In this document: positions 1 through 10,935 of the stretch, piece by piece | How positions within the stretch are numbered: position 1 is the first letter of the stretch | How the letters are laid out: each line of letters opens with the position of its first letter | NCBI GenBank assembly: GCA_902539035.1 | Contig: CACBHL010000003.1 | Span: 1-59,063 of the forward strand | DNA: 59,063 nt | Direction: 5' to 3' | Origin: an uncultured Pelagibacteraceae bacterium | GTDB lineage: Bacteria > Pseudomonadota > Alphaproteobacteria > Pelagibacterales > Pelagibacteraceae | Notes under the pieces: generated by a model | Told to the model about the DNA's origin: nothing | What the model saw: the letters and a program-made list of their open reading frames with translations, nothing else | Databases searched by the model: none | Program-made: the position numbers and the translations under genes

Positions 1-92
1 GATCCACTTTGTTTCATTAAATTATCAATCAAAGTAGTTTTGCCATGGTCTACATGGGCAATAATCGTGATGTTTCTAATATCATTTGTCAT
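1..92 (-). CDS. typA: GTP-binding protein TypA/BipA, N-terminal fragment (runs off window)
   Basis: Reverse-strand translation [30 protein letters not shown]; translational GTPase P-loop AHVDHGKTT. Confidence 0.8.
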   Translation of the reverse strand, partial: MTNDIRNITIIAHVDHGKTTLIDNLMKQSG

Positions 93-177
93 AAAATGTG
101 GTTCTTATACATATTTAATTAATTTTTAAAACTTTAAAAAAACCAATGTTTATTGAAGATTTTATTAAATTTGGTGT

Positions 178-294
178 TTAATTAGTTTTTTTCTGCTTTT
201 CTTTTTTAAGTTTTCTCTTTTCTTTAAAACTTAATTTTGCTTTTTTTTTTATACTAGAGTCTTTAAATGATTTTCCACTATATCTCTTTGACAT
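178..294 (-). CDS. small Lys/Arg-rich protein of unknown function (38 aa)
   Basis: Intact ATG-to-TAA frame not in ORF track: MSKRYSGKSFKDSSIKKKAKLSFKEKRKLKKEKQKKTN; lies between the groEL terminator and typA, same strand as typA. Confidence 0.35.
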   Translation of the reverse strand: MSKRYSGKSFKDSSIKKKAKLSFKEKRKLKKEKQKKTN

Positions 295-310
295 ATTTTC
301 TTTTTACATA

Positions 311-340
311 AAAAAAAGGCCATCTAATGATGGCCTTTTT
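311..340 (-). terminator. Rho-independent terminator of groESL
   Basis: AAAAAAAGGCCATC-TAAT-GATGGCCTTTTT: perfect GC-containing hairpin flanked by A/T tracts, 20 nt past the groEL stop. Confidence 0.85.
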
Positions 341-360
341 GAATTCATATTAATATAGGG

Positions 361-2043
<1,683 letters not shown>

Positions 2044-2048
2044 TTAAA

Positions 2049-2339
2049 TTACTTACCTGAAATACCCATAATGTCTGACTCTTTCATTATGCTGTATTCT
2101 TTACCATCAATTTTGACTTCAGTACCTGACCATTTGCCAAATAAAACTTTGTCGCCAACTTTAACATCCATTGGAATTAATTTTCCATCTTCTGTTTTTG
2201 CACCCCCACCTATAGCAACAACTTTGCCTTCTTGTGGTTTTTCTTGGGCGGTGTCTGGAATGATAATTCCACCAGCAGTTTTTTCACTGCTGTCTAATAC
2301 TTCGATTAGCACTCTGTCATGTAACGGTTTAAACTTCAT
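2049..2339 (-). CDS. groES: 10 kDa co-chaperonin GroES
   Basis: [44 protein letters not shown]; upstream of groEL. Confidence 0.98.
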   Translation of the reverse strand: MKFKPLHDRVLIEVLDSSEKTAGGIIIPDTAQEKPQEGKVVAIGGGAKTEDGKLIPMDVKVGDKVLFGKWSGTEVKIDGKEYSIMKESDIMGISGK

Positions 2340-2375
2340 AAATCTCCTTTATAATTCTATATAAATATGATCCTC

Positions 2376-2403
2376 ATATAGATATTACGCCGCCTATTTC
2401 AAG
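2376..2403 (-). promoter_or_regulatory. candidate RpoH (sigma-32) promoter of groESL
   Basis: Minus strand CTTGAAA -14 bp- TCTATAT upstream of groES; -35 identical to heat-shock consensus CTTGAAA. Confidence 0.55.
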
Positions 2404-2471
2404 ATTAGATATTCGATTAGAAACTAATAATGCTAGGAAATTGAGGATTTTATGGTTTATACCTTTAAATA

Positions 2472-3290
2472 ATGACTAAAAATTTAGATTCAGATGGGCT
2501 TAGTTCAATTGCCCATAATTATGATCTATTTTATATAGATTTATGGGGTGTTGTTCATAATGGCATTAAACTTTATGAGGGTGCGATTAGCACCCTTAGG
2601 GAGCTTAAAAAAAGTAATAAATATTTTGTTTTATTAACCAATGCACCAAGACCAAATGAAACTGTAAAAAATTTTTTAGAAAAGTTGGGAATGGAAGAAC
2701 AGTTTAGAAATCATGTTTTTACATCAGGAGAAGCTGCACTTAATTATCTAAAAAAATCATATTTATCTAAAAAATTTTTTCATATAGGACCGCCCAGAGA
2801 CTTTGATTTATTTAATCCTTTTAAAAAAAATAAATCAAGCGATCTAGCTGAGAGTGAATATTTATTATGTACGGGTCTATTTGATAATCAAAACAAAGAT
2901 TTAAACTATTATAAAAATATACTTGAAAATCATACCCACAAAGAAATGATATGTACCAACCCTGATTTGATTGTTGATCGAGGAAATGTTAGAGAATTAT
3001 GTGCGGGTTCTGTTGCTATGGTTTTTGAAAAAATGGGTGGAAAGGTAGTATACTTTGGAAAACCATATGCTGAAGTTTATAATCAATCAATTGATAACTT
3101 TAAAAAAAGAATTTTAGCCATAGGAGATAATTTAAATACTGATATTAAGGGAGCCAATTTACTAAATTATGATTCTTTGTTAATTTCTAATGGTATTCAT
3201 AAACTGGAAATATTTAACAAAGGTATTTTAGAGGTTTCAAAAGAATATGAAACAGTTGTAAATTATATTCAGTCGGATCTTAGATGGTAA
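2472..3290 (+). CDS. HAD-superfamily class IIA hydrolase (TIGR01459-like)
   Basis: DLFYIDLWGVVHNGIKLYEGAISTLREL ... LLTNAPRP ... AIGDNLNTDIKGAN motifs. Confidence 0.8.
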   Translation: MTKNLDSDGLSSIAHNYDLFYIDLWGVVHNGIKLYEGAISTLRELKKSNKYFVLLTNAPRPNETVKNFLEKLGMEEQFRNHVFTSGEAALNYLKKSYLSKKFFHIGPPRDFDLFNPFKKNKSSDLAESEYLLCTGLFDNQNKDLNYYKNILENHTHKEMICTNPDLIVDRGNVRELCAGSVAMVFEKMGGKVVYFGKPYAEVYNQSIDNFKKRILAIGDNLNTDIKGANLLNYDSLLISNGIHKLEIFNKGILEVSKEYETVVNYIQSDLRW

Positions 3291-4207
3291 AATTATATAA
3301 AAATTTTAATATAAAAAATAGCCATAAAAATTCATTAATTTTAATTGGAAATTTTGATGGTGTGCATTTAGGACATCAAAAATTATTTAAATTAGCTAAA
3401 TTATTTAAGAAAAAATATAAGATAAAAATTGGAGTAGTTAATTTTGACCCCATGCCTAAAATGTTTTTTAATAAATCACTCAAAAATTTTAGGATAACTA
3501 GTAATAATCAAAAAATTCAATTACTAAGCAAACTTAATGTAGATTTTATTATAACTAAGAAATTTGATAAAAAATTTTCAAAAACAAAGTCACTTAGTTT
3601 TATTAAAGAAATATTAAGTAAAAAATTAAAGTCAAAATTTATATTTGTTAGCAATAATTTTAGATTTGGAAATAAAAGAGAGGGAAATGTCAATTTATTA
3701 ATTGAAAATGAGAAAAAATTTAATTTTAAAGTGATAAAGCCAGAACCATTAATTAAACAACAAAAAATTATTTCATCTACATTAATTAGGAGTCTTTTAG
3801 AAAAAGGATATTTAGAAAAAGCAAATAAGCTTTTAGATAGAAATTGGACTATTGATGGAAAAGTCCAGAAAGGAAGACAAGTAGGTAAAAAAATTGGTTT
3901 CCCGACTTGCAACATAGACATCAAAGACTATGTTTTAGCTAAACCAGGTGTTTATGCAGTAAGAGTGTTGAGACTAAATAATTCTAAATATATAAGAGGA
4001 ATAGCAAATCTTGGATATAGACCTACATTTAATCAAAAAAAAATCTTATTAGAGGTTCATTTATTTAATTATTCTGGAAATCTATATAATAAACTCTTAA
4101 CAGTAGAGTTTTTAAAGTTTATTAGAAAAGAAAAAAAATTTAAAAATGTTAACCTACTAAAGTCTCAAATTATAAAAGATTTAAATATTGCTAAAAAAAC
4201 TAGATGA
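3284..4207 (+). CDS. ribF: bifunctional riboflavin kinase/FAD synthetase
   Basis: GNFDGVHLGHQKL nucleotidyltransferase motif and C-terminal GxxxGFPTCNI flavokinase motif. Confidence 0.93.
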   Translation: MVKLYKNFNIKNSHKNSLILIGNFDGVHLGHQKLFKLAKLFKKKYKIKIGVVNFDPMPKMFFNKSLKNFRITSNNQKIQLLSKLNVDFIITKKFDKKFSKTKSLSFIKEILSKKLKSKFIFVSNNFRFGNKREGNVNLLIENEKKFNFKVIKPEPLIKQQKIISSTLIRSLLEKGYLEKANKLLDRNWTIDGKVQKGRQVGKKIGFPTCNIDIKDYVLAKPGVYAVRVLRLNNSKYIRGIANLGYRPTFNQKKILLEVHLFNYSGNLYNKLLTVEFLKFIRKEKKFKNVNLLKSQIIKDLNIAKKTR

Positions 4208-6933
4208 GTAATTCACAAATAAACCTTCCTAAAACTGCTTTTTCGATGAAAGCTAATTTACCTGTAAGAGAGCCAGAAATTTTAGAATATTGGCAGAAGA
4301 TTAATCTTTATAAAGAATTAAGAAATTCAAGCAAAGGAAAAGAAAAATTTGTTCTCCACGACGGTCCTCCATATGCAAATGGGAATATTCATATGGGAAC
4401 TGCTCTTAATAAAATTTTAAAAGATATTATTGTAAAATTTCATCAAATGGATGGTAAAGACTCTATCTATGTTCCAGGATGGGATTGTCATGGTTTACCA
4501 ATCGAGTGGAAAATAGAGGAGCAATATAAAAGAAATAAAAAAAATAAGAATGATGTTCCAATAGTAGAATTTAGAAAAGAATGCAGGTTGTTTGCGGAGA
4601 AATGGATCGAGGTACATAAAGTTCAATTTAAACGTTTAGGTGTAGTGGGTGATTGGGAAAATTATTATTCAACTATGAGTTTTGATGCTGAGGCTCAAAT
4701 TGTAAGAGAGCTTGGTAAGTTTTTAAAGGAGGGAAGTTTATACAGGGGTTTTAAACCGGTATTATGGTCCACGGTTGAAAAGACTGCTTTAGCAGATGCC
4801 GAAGTTGAATATCAAGATCATAAATCAGATACTATCTATACATCTTTTCCTGTCATAAAATCTAACTTAAATGATCTTGTTGGTAGTGAGATAATTATTT
4901 GGACTACAACTCCTTGGACAATTCCAGCAAACAGAGCGCTAGCTTATAATGAAGCTCTAGATTACGTTCAGCTGGAGTTAAATGACGATGGTGATTTTAA
5001 AAATAGAAAAATTATAATTGCTGAAGCCTTGCTGGAGTCGGTGATTAATGACTGTAAAATAAAAAATTATAAAAAAATAAAAACATTTAAAGGTAAAGAA
5101 TTAAAAGGAGCTATCTGTAATCATCCTTTTTTAGACCTGGGCTATGACTACGATATCCCAATGTTAGAGGCAAGGTTTGTAACAACTGAGCAGGGAACAG
5201 GTATTGTTCATTGTGCTCCAAGTCACGGACCTGATGATTTTAATTTATGTTTAAATAATGGAATTAAAGCAATTGAAACAGTTGATGGAGATGGAAAATA
5301 TACAAAACATGTAAGCTTATTCGAGGGTATTCATATTTTTAAAGCAAACCCAATAGTAATTGAAAAACTTAAAGAGCAAAAAAAATTATTATCAAGTGGG
5401 GAGCTGATGCACTCTTATCCACATTCTTGGAGATCAAAAGCGCCACTAGTTCATAGAGCTACTCCGCAATGGTTTATATCCATGGAAAGTCATAATTTGA
5501 GAGATAAAGCTTTGAAAGCAATTAATGATACTAATTTTTATCCAAGCAAGGGAAAAGAGAGGTTAAAATCAATGATAGAAACTAGACCAGACTGGTGTGT
5601 ATCAAGACAAAGAGTTTGGGGCGTTCCTCTTCCAATTTTTGTTAATAAAAAAACCAAAGAAATCTTAGTAGATGATGAAGTTAATGATAACATTGCATCT
5701 ATATATGAAAAAGAAGGTTCAGATTGTTGGTTTTCAGATAATCCACAAAGATTTTTAGGAAACAAATACAAAGCTGAAGATTATGAAAAGTTGAGCGATA
5801 TTGTTGAGGTTTGGTTTGATAGTGGGTCCACGCACTCATTTGTTCTTGAAAAAAGACAAGATTTAAAGTGGCCAGCATCAATGTATTTAGAAGGATCAGA
5901 TCAACATAGAGGCTGGTTTCATTCATCATTATTAGAATCATGTGGTACTAGAGGGAGAGCGCCCTTTGAAAATATTTTATCCCATGGATTTGTTGTAGAC
6001 GGCAAAGGGTTAAAAATGTCAAAATCTTTAGGAAATGTAATTGCTCCAGAAGATATTTTAAAAAAATATGGTGCAGATATTTTGAGAATTTGGGTAGCAT
6101 CATCAAACTATTCAGAGGATCTAAGAATAGATTATTCAATTCTTGACCAACATGCTGAGTCTTACAGAAAAATTAGAAATACATTCAGATATCTGCTTGG
6201 AAATATCAAAGACAATTTTGTAGAAATAGATTTTGAAAAAGTAAATTTAAATGAGTTACCGGAACTTGAACAAATTATGTTACATAAGTTGCATTCTTTA
6301 AATGTTAATTTTAAAAAATATTTTAAAAATTATGATTTTCATAACTTATACAAAGAGCTACTTAATTTTTGTACAGTAGATTTATCTGCATTTTATTTTG
6401 ATATAAGGAAAGACACATTATATTGTGATCACGCAGATTCAAAAAAAAGAAAGTCAACTATACTGTTGTTAAATATAATTTTGAATTCATTATTAAAATG
6501 GTTCGCACCAATTTTATCTTTTACTACTGAGGAAATTTATAGATTATTATTTAAAAACAACAAAAGTATTCATTTAGAAAAATTTTTAGATTTTCCTAAT
6601 TCATTTTCGAATGAAGAATTAAATCAAAAATGGTTAGAACTGATCAAAATAAGAAATATTTGTAATATTAGTATTGAAGAAAAAAGAGCTAATAAAGAAA
6701 TTGGATCAAGTTTAGAGGCAGACTTAAATATTCAACTGGATAAAAAATTAGAGGATATTACTAAAAACATAGATTTTTCAGAACTTTGTATTACATCAAA
6801 AGCTGAAATTTCTTTCAAAGAAAAACTTGAAACAAGTGCAAAAACTACAAAAGCGAGGGGAACAAAATGTACCTTGTGTTGGAAAATAATTGAAAATGCT
6901 TGTTATAGAACTCATTGTCCTAAAAAAACTTAA
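4204..6933 (+). CDS. ileS: isoleucyl-tRNA synthetase
   Basis: HDGPPYANGNIHMGTALNKILKD, GWDCHGLPIEWKIE, KMSKSLGNV, C-terminal CTLCW. Confidence 0.97.
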   Translation: MSNSQINLPKTAFSMKANLPVREPEILEYWQKINLYKELRNSSKGKEKFVLHDGPPYANGNIHMGTALNKILKDIIVKFHQMDGKDSIYVPGWDCHGLPIEWKIEEQYKRNKKNKNDVPIVEFRKECRLFAEKWIEVHKVQFKRLGVVGDWENYYSTMSFDAEAQIVRELGKFLKEGSLYRGFKPVLWSTVEKTALADAEVEYQDHKSDTIYTSFPVIKSNLNDLVGSEIIIWTTTPWTIPANRALAYNEALDYVQLELNDDGDFKNRKIIIAEALLESVINDCKIKNYKKIKTFKGKELKGAICNHPFLDLGYDYDIPMLEARFVTTEQGTGIVHCAPSHGPDDFNLCLNNGIKAIETVDGDGKYTKHVSLFEGIHIFKANPIVIEKLKEQKKLLSSGELMHSYPHSWRSKAPLVHRATPQWFISMESHNLRDKALKAINDTNFYPSKGKERLKSMIETRPDWCVSRQRVWGVPLPIFVNKKTKEILVDDEVNDNIASIYEKEGSDCWFSDNPQRFLGNKYKAEDYEKLSDIVEVWFDSGSTHSFVLEKRQDLKWPASMYLEGSDQHRGWFHSSLLESCGTRGRAPFENILSHGFVVDGKGLKMSKSLGNVIAPEDILKKYGADILRIWVASSNYSEDLRIDYSILDQHAESYRKIRNTFRYLLGNIKDNFVEIDFEKVNLNELPELEQIMLHKLHSLNVNFKKYFKNYDFHNLYKELLNFCTVDLSAFYFDIRKDTLYCDHADSKKRKSTILLLNIILNSLLKWFAPILSFTTEEIYRLLFKNNKSIHLEKFLDFPNSFSNEELNQKWLELIKIRNICNISIEEKRANKEIGSSLEADLNIQLDKKLEDITKNIDFSELCITSKAEISFKEKLETSAKTTKARGTKCTLCWKIIENACYRTHCPKKT

Positions 6934-7421
6934 TGAGTATCCTTGGTAATAGTAAAACTTTATATATTAATTTAATAATTATTTTTTCAATTTTTATTTT
7001 AGATAGATTAACTAAACTATATGTAATTTATTTAGACAAAATTAATACCGGCTCTGAAATATTTTCATCAAAATTTTTGAATATATATTTGATATGGAAT
7101 GAAGGAATAGCTTTTGGTCTCTTCTCATTTGATGAAAATAATTTATATAATTTTTTAACTCTCATTATTTTAATAATTATTTTTGTTATTCTGTATATGA
7201 TTTATAAAAATAGCGGATTTAAAAAATATTCACTTTTATTCATTTTTGGAGGAGCCTTAGGCAATGTTTTTGATAGAATAATTTATAGAGCAGTTCCAGA
7301 CTTTATTGATTTTCATATTGGAAATTTTCATTGGTTCATCTTTAATGTAGCTGATATATTTATAACAGTTGGAGTAATTTTTATGATATTTTTAGAATTA
7401 ACTGCTAAAAAACAATTATAA
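6933..7421 (+). CDS. lspA: lipoprotein signal peptidase (signal peptidase II)
   Basis: Multi-TM; IWNEGIAFGLF, GGALGNVFDRI, VPDFIDFH, FNVADIFITVG motifs. Confidence 0.93.
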   Translation: MSILGNSKTLYINLIIIFSIFILDRLTKLYVIYLDKINTGSEIFSSKFLNIYLIWNEGIAFGLFSFDENNLYNFLTLIILIIIFVILYMIYKNSGFKKYSLLFIFGGALGNVFDRIIYRAVPDFIDFHIGNFHWFIFNVADIFITVGVIFMIFLELTAKKQL

Positions 7422-7424
7422 ATT

Positions 7425-7739
7425 ATGAAATATTTTAAAATCTCATTCTATTTATCTTTAGTTCTATTAATTTTTTCATGTGGTACTATTAAAGAGGGAT
7501 TTACTAACCAAAAAAAAAATAGCAGTGATGAATTTTTAGTTGAAAAAAAATCTCCGTTAGTAATGCCTCCTGAATTTAATGAATTGCCCAAACCAAGAAA
7601 CGAAATTATTCAAAACAATCTAGAAGATAATAAAATAGAAAAATTACTAAACAGCAGCGAGAAAAGTAAAATATCAGAAACATCTGGAGATAATGTTAAC
7701 TTAGAGCAATCATTGTTAGAAAAAATTAAAAACAATTGA
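7425..7739 (+). CDS. small lipoprotein, DUF3035-like
   Basis: Signal peptide with lipobox LLIFSCG, then LVMPPEFNELPKP motif; downstream of lspA. Confidence 0.65.
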   Translation: MKYFKISFYLSLVLLIFSCGTIKEGFTNQKKNSSDEFLVEKKSPLVMPPEFNELPKPRNEIIQNNLEDNKIEKLLNSSEKSKISETSGDNVNLEQSLLEKIKNN

Positions 7740-8893
7740 TGATTACAGAACGTATTAGTTTTACAAATTTCAAAAAAAGTAAAAACTCAAAAAAAATAAG
7801 AAACAAATTAATACTATTAACAAAACAGAGAAATGAAGTTATTAGATCTTTAAGCAAAGAGTATAAAGACAGCTTTTTATCAAAACAGATAAAAAAATAT
7901 AAAAAAAATACAAATTTTAGAATTATTGGAATGGGAGGATCCTCTCTTGGAGCACGTGCAATTTATGATTTTTTAAAACATAAAATTAAAAAGAATTTTG
8001 AATTTGTGGATAACCTAAGGGCTATTCAAAATAAAAATAAAAATAAAAAATATTTAAATTTAATTATTTCTAAATCTGGAAATACGATTGAAACAATTGT
8101 TAATTTTAATATTTTGATTAAAAAACAAGATAAGAATATTTTTATTACTGAAAATAAAAAAAGCCACCTATCTATTTTAGCAGAGAGGTTAAAAGCTGAA
8201 ATAATAAATCATAATAACTATATTGGTGGAAGATATTCAGTATTATCAGAAGTAGGAATGTTGCCAGCAGATTTAATGGGTTTAAATGTTAAACGTTTTA
8301 GACAATTTAATTCCTTAATCAAAAATAAAAAATTTATAAATGCTTTGATAAATAATGTTAATTCCACATTACACTTGGTTAAAAATAAAAAATATAATTC
8401 TGTCATAATAAATTATGATGAAAAGTCAGAAAGTATTTTTAAGTGGTATCAGCAATTAATTGCGGAGAGTTTAGGAAAGAAAAAAAAAGGAATTATGCCA
8501 ATTATTTCTACCATGCCAAGAGACAATCATAGTGTAATGCAACTTTATTTAGATGGTTTTCAAAATAATTTTTTTACGTTTTTTTATGTGCATAGCTATA
8601 AATCTGACAAAATAAACGATAATCTTATTTTGCCATCTCACAAATTTTTAAAAAACAAAAATTTATCAAATATTATTTATGCTCAGAAAAGAGCAACAGA
8701 AAATACTTTCGTAAAAAAGAATATTCCTTTTAGGAGTTTTGAAATTAAAAAAAGAGATGAGAAGTCATTGGGCGAACTATTTACATTTTTTTTGTTAGAG
8801 ACAATTTTGATTGGAAAATGTTTAAATATAAATCCTTATGATCAACCTGCCGTTGAGCTTATTAAGAGAGAAACAAAAAAAATTTTAATTTGA
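7739..8893 (+). CDS. pgi: glucose-6-phosphate isomerase (compact form)
   Basis: IIGMGGSSLGARA, SKSGNTIET, GGRYSVLSEVGMLPA, QQLIAESLGKKKKG, YDQPAVELIK motifs; ATG at 7739 overlaps the upstream TGA. Confidence 0.85.
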   Translation: MITERISFTNFKKSKNSKKIRNKLILLTKQRNEVIRSLSKEYKDSFLSKQIKKYKKNTNFRIIGMGGSSLGARAIYDFLKHKIKKNFEFVDNLRAIQNKNKNKKYLNLIISKSGNTIETIVNFNILIKKQDKNIFITENKKSHLSILAERLKAEIINHNNYIGGRYSVLSEVGMLPADLMGLNVKRFRQFNSLIKNKKFINALINNVNSTLHLVKNKKYNSVIINYDEKSESIFKWYQQLIAESLGKKKKGIMPIISTMPRDNHSVMQLYLDGFQNNFFTFFYVHSYKSDKINDNLILPSHKFLKNKNLSNIIYAQKRATENTFVKKNIPFRSFEIKKRDEKSLGELFTFFLLETILIGKCLNINPYDQPAVELIKRETKKILI

Positions 8894-9451
8894 AATAGAT
8901 AAAAAAATTATCTTTGATATTCCATATTTTTTTTCTTCAATTATTTTAAAACTGTTTGGAAAAATATCTTTCTCATTTTTGTGTCTATGAAGAATGATAA
9001 TTCCTGAAGTCTTAAGTATCTTAAAATATTTTATCATTGAAAGAATTTTGCTAAAATTTTTATCTTTGTATGGAGGGTCAAGAAAAATAATATCAAATTT
9101 ATACTTAAAGTTTGACATAAAATTATCACCATAGATATCCTTATTTATAATTTCATAATTATCTTTTAATTTTAAACCTAATAAATTCTGTTTCAAAACT
9201 GGCAAAACTCCCAAATAATTCTCAACAAATATTACTTTTTGGACACCTCTCGATAAACACTCAATGCCAAAAGAACCAATTCCAGAGAATAAATCTAATA
9301 CGTAAGCATTGTTAAGGTTAATTTTAAACTTCTTAGAATGGTTTATCACATTAAAAATTGACTCCTTAGTTAAGTCTTTTAAAGGTCGCGTTGTTTTATC
9401 CTTTGGAATTAAGATTTTTTTTCCTTTAAACGTACCTGAAATTATTCTCAT
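8885..9451 (-). CDS. rsmD: 16S rRNA (guanine966-N2)-methyltransferase
   Basis: MRIISGTFKGKKI...TRPLKDLTKESIFNVI, DLFSGIGSFGIECLSRG, FLDPPY. Confidence 0.92.
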   Translation of the reverse strand: MRIISGTFKGKKILIPKDKTTRPLKDLTKESIFNVINHSKKFKINLNNAYVLDLFSGIGSFGIECLSRGVQKVIFVENYLGVLPVLKQNLLGLKLKDNYEIINKDIYGDNFMSNFKYKFDIIFLDPPYKDKNFSKILSMIKYFKILKTSGIIILHRHKNEKDIFPNSFKIIEEKKYGISKIIFLSISN

Positions 9452-10713
9452 TAATCAACAACTCTGTATCCAATATCTTTTCTATAAAATCCATTAGACC
9501 AGTTTAAATTATGTAAATTTCTCAAAATACTTTTTTTTGCTTTAGAAAAATTATCTGAAAGACAAACAAAATTTAGAACTCTACCACCATTTGAAAAAAT
9601 CTTATCTTCTATTTTTTTCGTGCCAGCATGAAATAAAAATTCATTATCACTAAGTACAATTTTATCTATATTAGAAATTTCAATATTTTTATTAAATTTG
9701 TCAGGGTATCCTTTAGAGCAAACAACAACACATAAACTTTTTTTATCATGCCATTCAATATTTAATTTATCAAGTCTACTCTCACAGCAAGCTATAAGAA
9801 TTTCAGTTAAATCTGTTTTTAATTTAGGCAGTATGGTTTGGCATTCTGGGTCTCCCATTCTCACATTATATTCAATAAGATAGGGTTCATTATTCACAAT
9901 CATTAATCCCGTATATAGAAAACCTTTGTATTTACTGCCAAGTTCTGCCAAACCATCCAGAGTTGGTTTTATAATTTTATCAATTATCTTTATTTTTAAC
10001 TCTTCAGTTATCAATCTTGAAGGTGAATAAGCACCCATACCTCCTGTATTTTTCCCTTTATCTCCCTCTAAAGCTCTTTTATGATCTTGAGCTGTTTCAA
10101 AGGTTTTAAAAGTAATTCCATCATGAATAGTAAAAAAACTCATTTCTTCACCGTCTAAAAATTCCTCTATTAAAACATTTTCAGCCTTACCAAATTTTCC
10201 ATCAAAAATTTCATTTATTGCTGAAACAGCTTGACTTTCATCATTACAAATATAAACACCTTTGCCTGATGCTAGATTATCAGCTTTAACTACAGTTGGA
10301 TAATTTGACTTAGTTATGAATTCCTTTGCATCATTTCTATTTTGAAATATTCCAAATTTTGCGGTTGGAATATTAAATTTTTCACAAATTTTTTTTGTAA
10401 ATATTTTCGATCCTTCTAGCTGGGAGGATATTTTGTTTGGGCCAAAAACATTAATTTTAAATTGTTCTAAATAATCTACTAACCCTTCTACCAATGGTTT
10501 TTCAGGTCCAACAACAACTAAATCAATTTTTTCCTTCAAAATAAAATTTTTAATTTTTTCAAAATCGTCTAAATCAATTTTAATATTTTCAGCAATACTT
10601 TCTGTGCCTGCGTTACCAGGAAAACAAAACAGCTTATCTATTTTGCTTGATTTTTTTATACTTTGACAGATAGAATGTTCTCTTCCACCACTTCCTATTA
10701 TTCCAACTTTCAT
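9451..10713 (-). CDS. purD: phosphoribosylamine--glycine ligase
   Basis: MKVGIIGSGGREHSI, VVGPEKPLVEG, DHKRALEGDKGKNTGGMGAYSPS. Confidence 0.97.
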   Translation of the reverse strand: MKVGIIGSGGREHSICQSIKKSSKIDKLFCFPGNAGTESIAENIKIDLDDFEKIKNFILKEKIDLVVVGPEKPLVEGLVDYLEQFKINVFGPNKISSQLEGSKIFTKKICEKFNIPTAKFGIFQNRNDAKEFITKSNYPTVVKADNLASGKGVYICNDESQAVSAINEIFDGKFGKAENVLIEEFLDGEEMSFFTIHDGITFKTFETAQDHKRALEGDKGKNTGGMGAYSPSRLITEELKIKIIDKIIKPTLDGLAELGSKYKGFLYTGLMIVNNEPYLIEYNVRMGDPECQTILPKLKTDLTEILIACCESRLDKLNIEWHDKKSLCVVVCSKGYPDKFNKNIEISNIDKIVLSDNEFLFHAGTKKIEDKIFSNGGRVLNFVCLSDNFSKAKKSILRNLHNLNWSNGFYRKDIGYRVVD

Positions 10714-10734
10714 ATAAAACTGTATAAACTAAAA

Positions 10735-10929
10735 ATGAGTAAAAAATTAGCAAAAATAAAATATTTACCTAATAATTTTCAAATTATAGAGGCTGGTGAT
10801 TATGTGGAGTGTGCAGTGTCTGGAAAGAAAATAAATATTGAAAATCTCACATATTGGAATGTTGAATTACAAGAAGCATATTTCTCATACGAAGAAGCTT
10901 TTATAAAAAGAGAGAAGATTAATAAATAA
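10735..10929 (+). CDS. DUF2093-like small conserved protein (64 aa)
   Basis: MSKKLAKIKYLPNNFQIIEAGDYVECAVSGKKINIENLTYWNVELQEAYFSYEEAF; the ORF-track start at 10663 overlaps purD and is unlikely. Confidence 0.7.
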   Translation: MSKKLAKIKYLPNNFQIIEAGDYVECAVSGKKINIENLTYWNVELQEAYFSYEEAFIKREKINK

Positions 10930-10935
10930 TAGTAT

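Noticed and set aside
2071-2364. 97-aa plus-strand ORF
   Set aside because: Antisense to groES, low-information composition.
3517-3924. 135-aa minus-strand ORF
   Set aside because: Antisense to ribF; Phe/Leu-rich shadow typical of AT-rich genes.
5538-6139. Three minus-strand ORFs (77, 80, 63 aa) within ileS
   Set aside because: All lie opposite a well-conserved ileS; no domain-like features.
10663-10734. N-terminal extension MTDRMFSSTTSYYSNFHIKLYKLK on the DUF2093-like ORF
   Set aside because: Overlaps the start of purD on the other strand; ATG at 10735 fits the family better.
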